A stretch of 29,148 nucleotides of DNA. Origin: Nemertoderma westbladi. Taxonomy: Eukaryota; Xenacoelomorpha; Nemertodermatida; Nemertodermatidae. Below, piece by piece: positions 27,923 through 29,148 of the stretch. A program made the translations under genes and the position numbers. Each line of letters begins with the position of its first letter. Positions within the stretch are counted from its first letter, which is position 1. A model generated the notes under the pieces. The model searched no databases and was not told the origin of the DNA. It worked only from the letters and a program-made list of their open reading frames with translations. The stretch is from positions 1 through 29,148 of the forward strand of contig JAUCBJ010004838.1 in the NCBI GenBank assembly GCA_032718475.1. Direction: 5' to 3'.

Positions 27923-29148
27923 ACGAAGTTATAATGTCGTAGTAATACAGTGGTAAAATCAATTAACTATTTATATACGTATTTGTAAAATAGAACTTTA
28001 CGACTACAGTTTTATGATCCGAGTGGTTCATTTCACAACCGAACGTAATGTTTGAGGGAGTTTTATTCCAAAATTGTGACATTACAACTGTTAAATGTTT
28101 GGGGGAATTCGAACTCGAAAGCAGTAGCGGGGGAAGGGGGGGGGGGGGGGGGGCATCAGATGTGGGAAAAATCTATTATCTTTTTAGAATTACATTGTAA
28201 ACAAAAGGTGGGGAAGGTACTCATGATAGTTGATTGATTATTATGATGGGGAGGGAGGGGGTGGGGGGGGGGGGGGGGGGGGGAATTATGTCTGCTTAAA
28301 AATATTTTTAACTCCACCCTGTAGAAATTAGGACATTAAATTAAAAAAAAATCCTCACAAAACATGAATGATAGCAATATAGTCGGTACCGGCAATATTT
28401 GCAAGCTAGGAATCTTTGCCGCTTTCATTATTTTTCATACATACATTTTTCACCAAATAAAAACTGGCTGAAATTTGGATAAGTTTCTCTACTTAGCCAT
28501 ACCCCACAGCTACAAGTCAAAGTAACGCATAATAGCCAGATGGAATTCGTTTTTTTGTCACGACTGAAATATTGTGATAAAAACGCTCTAATTAATAGTC
28601 TAATTAAGGCATAATATAAGTAATGTTATCATTTTGGAATAAATTACTTTACATTTAAAAATAAATGTAAAAATAAATTACTTAACCTATGTGCGTTTTG
28701 TTAATGATTATGAGAACGATGTAATTATTCCTGTATTAAAATAATTATAGAATAGTTTATATTATAATTGTATATATATCAGCCAGGCTATCTACAGTAA
28801 TAATATATACATCAAAATATACGGCCCCCTGATTTCTAACGATATCGCAAGAAATTTGAGACAACGGGGGTGTGTGGTAATTTAAGCAAATCCCGCGAAT
28901 TAATATTGATGAATTAACAATTCTAATTATTAATGACGGAAAATAGCATGTTTACAGCGGTAGGTTATTCTAACCAAAACAATAAACGAAAGTAACTTCA
29001 ATAGCTCAGTTTAACGTTTAATTTTTCCTCGTAATTCCCAGTTATTTTCGTTGATTTTTCCCCTAGAGAGGTCGAATCTTGATTGCGTCCTATATGGAAA
29101 TTGGAACTGAGATCGTTGAACATTTTATAGAAATATCATGCAAATAAA
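27923..29148 (+). other. AGRN: 3' UTR and downstream flank
   Basis: No further coding sequence is recognised. The first plain polyadenylation-type hexamer I see after the stop is AATAAA at 28456-28461; further AATAAA words occur downstream, and a weaker ATTAAA near 28334. Two long G homopolymer tracts lie at about 28138-28153 and 28267-28283. The rest is AT-rich. Confidence 0.55.
28456..28461 (+). terminator. possible polyadenylation signal
   Basis: AATAAA about 535 nt after the agrin stop codon. There is no independent evidence of cleavage here, and later copies near 28660-28680 and at the window end are equally canonical. Confidence 0.3.

Overview
This is animal genomic DNA on the + strand. 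It holds the 3' half of one intron-rich gene that I identify as an agrin (AGRN) orthologue, a secreted heparan-sulfate proteoglycan of basement membranes and synapses. Sixteen coding exons (454..27922) can be chained with GT/AG sites and matching phases. They read: follistatin/Kazal domain; short Cys-rich domain; GCCPDG motif plus laminin-EGF 1; laminin-EGF 2; Thr/Ser/Asn linker; EGF1-LG1-EGF2-EGF3-LG2-EGF4-LG3; stop. The EGF-LG-EGF-EGF-LG-EGF-LG order is that of agrin, not perlecan, and many short motifs agree. The 5' half of the gene lies outside the window. The host is a marine-invertebrate-type metazoan: AT-rich introns, scattered AGGCCT-type words, degraded LINE and MITE-like debris. The phylum cannot be fixed from the sequence.

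Layout: 1-453 intron; 454-998 exons 1-2; 1125-1352 MITE-like element; 1387-3005 54-bp tandem array running straight into exon 3 (3006-3284); 4026-7083 dead non-LTR retrotransposon; 7137-8432 36-bp array running straight into exon 4 (8433-8576); 8895-9525 exons 5-6; 9602-9675 tRNA-like relic; 10539-11079 LG1 exons 7-8; 11706-12059 second MITE-like element; 12228-13806 exons 9-12; 13817-23713 a roughly 9.9-kb, 32-bp minisatellite; 23934-23960 candidate microexon; 24363-25785 exons 13-15; 26199-27590 37-bp array; 27667-27922 terminal exon; then 3' UTR and flank with poly-G tracts.

The striking feature is that the arrays are made of the gene's own splice junctions. The 54-bp unit is the last part of an intron plus the first bases of exon 3, so 31 acceptor copies stand in a row. 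The 36-bp unit is the intron end plus the first 7 nt of exon 4, giving 37 acceptor copies. Exon 10 shows a short, degenerate three-copy version. The giant 32-bp array aligns without gaps to coding sequence of exon 12 (LG2), and it is bracketed by 48-bp direct repeats, each carrying the exon 12 tail and its GTAAGT donor. A candidate in-frame 27-nt microexon also sits at the exon junction corresponding to the vertebrate agrin y alternative-splice site. Exon 1 has two apparent +1 frameshifts; the other exons are intact.
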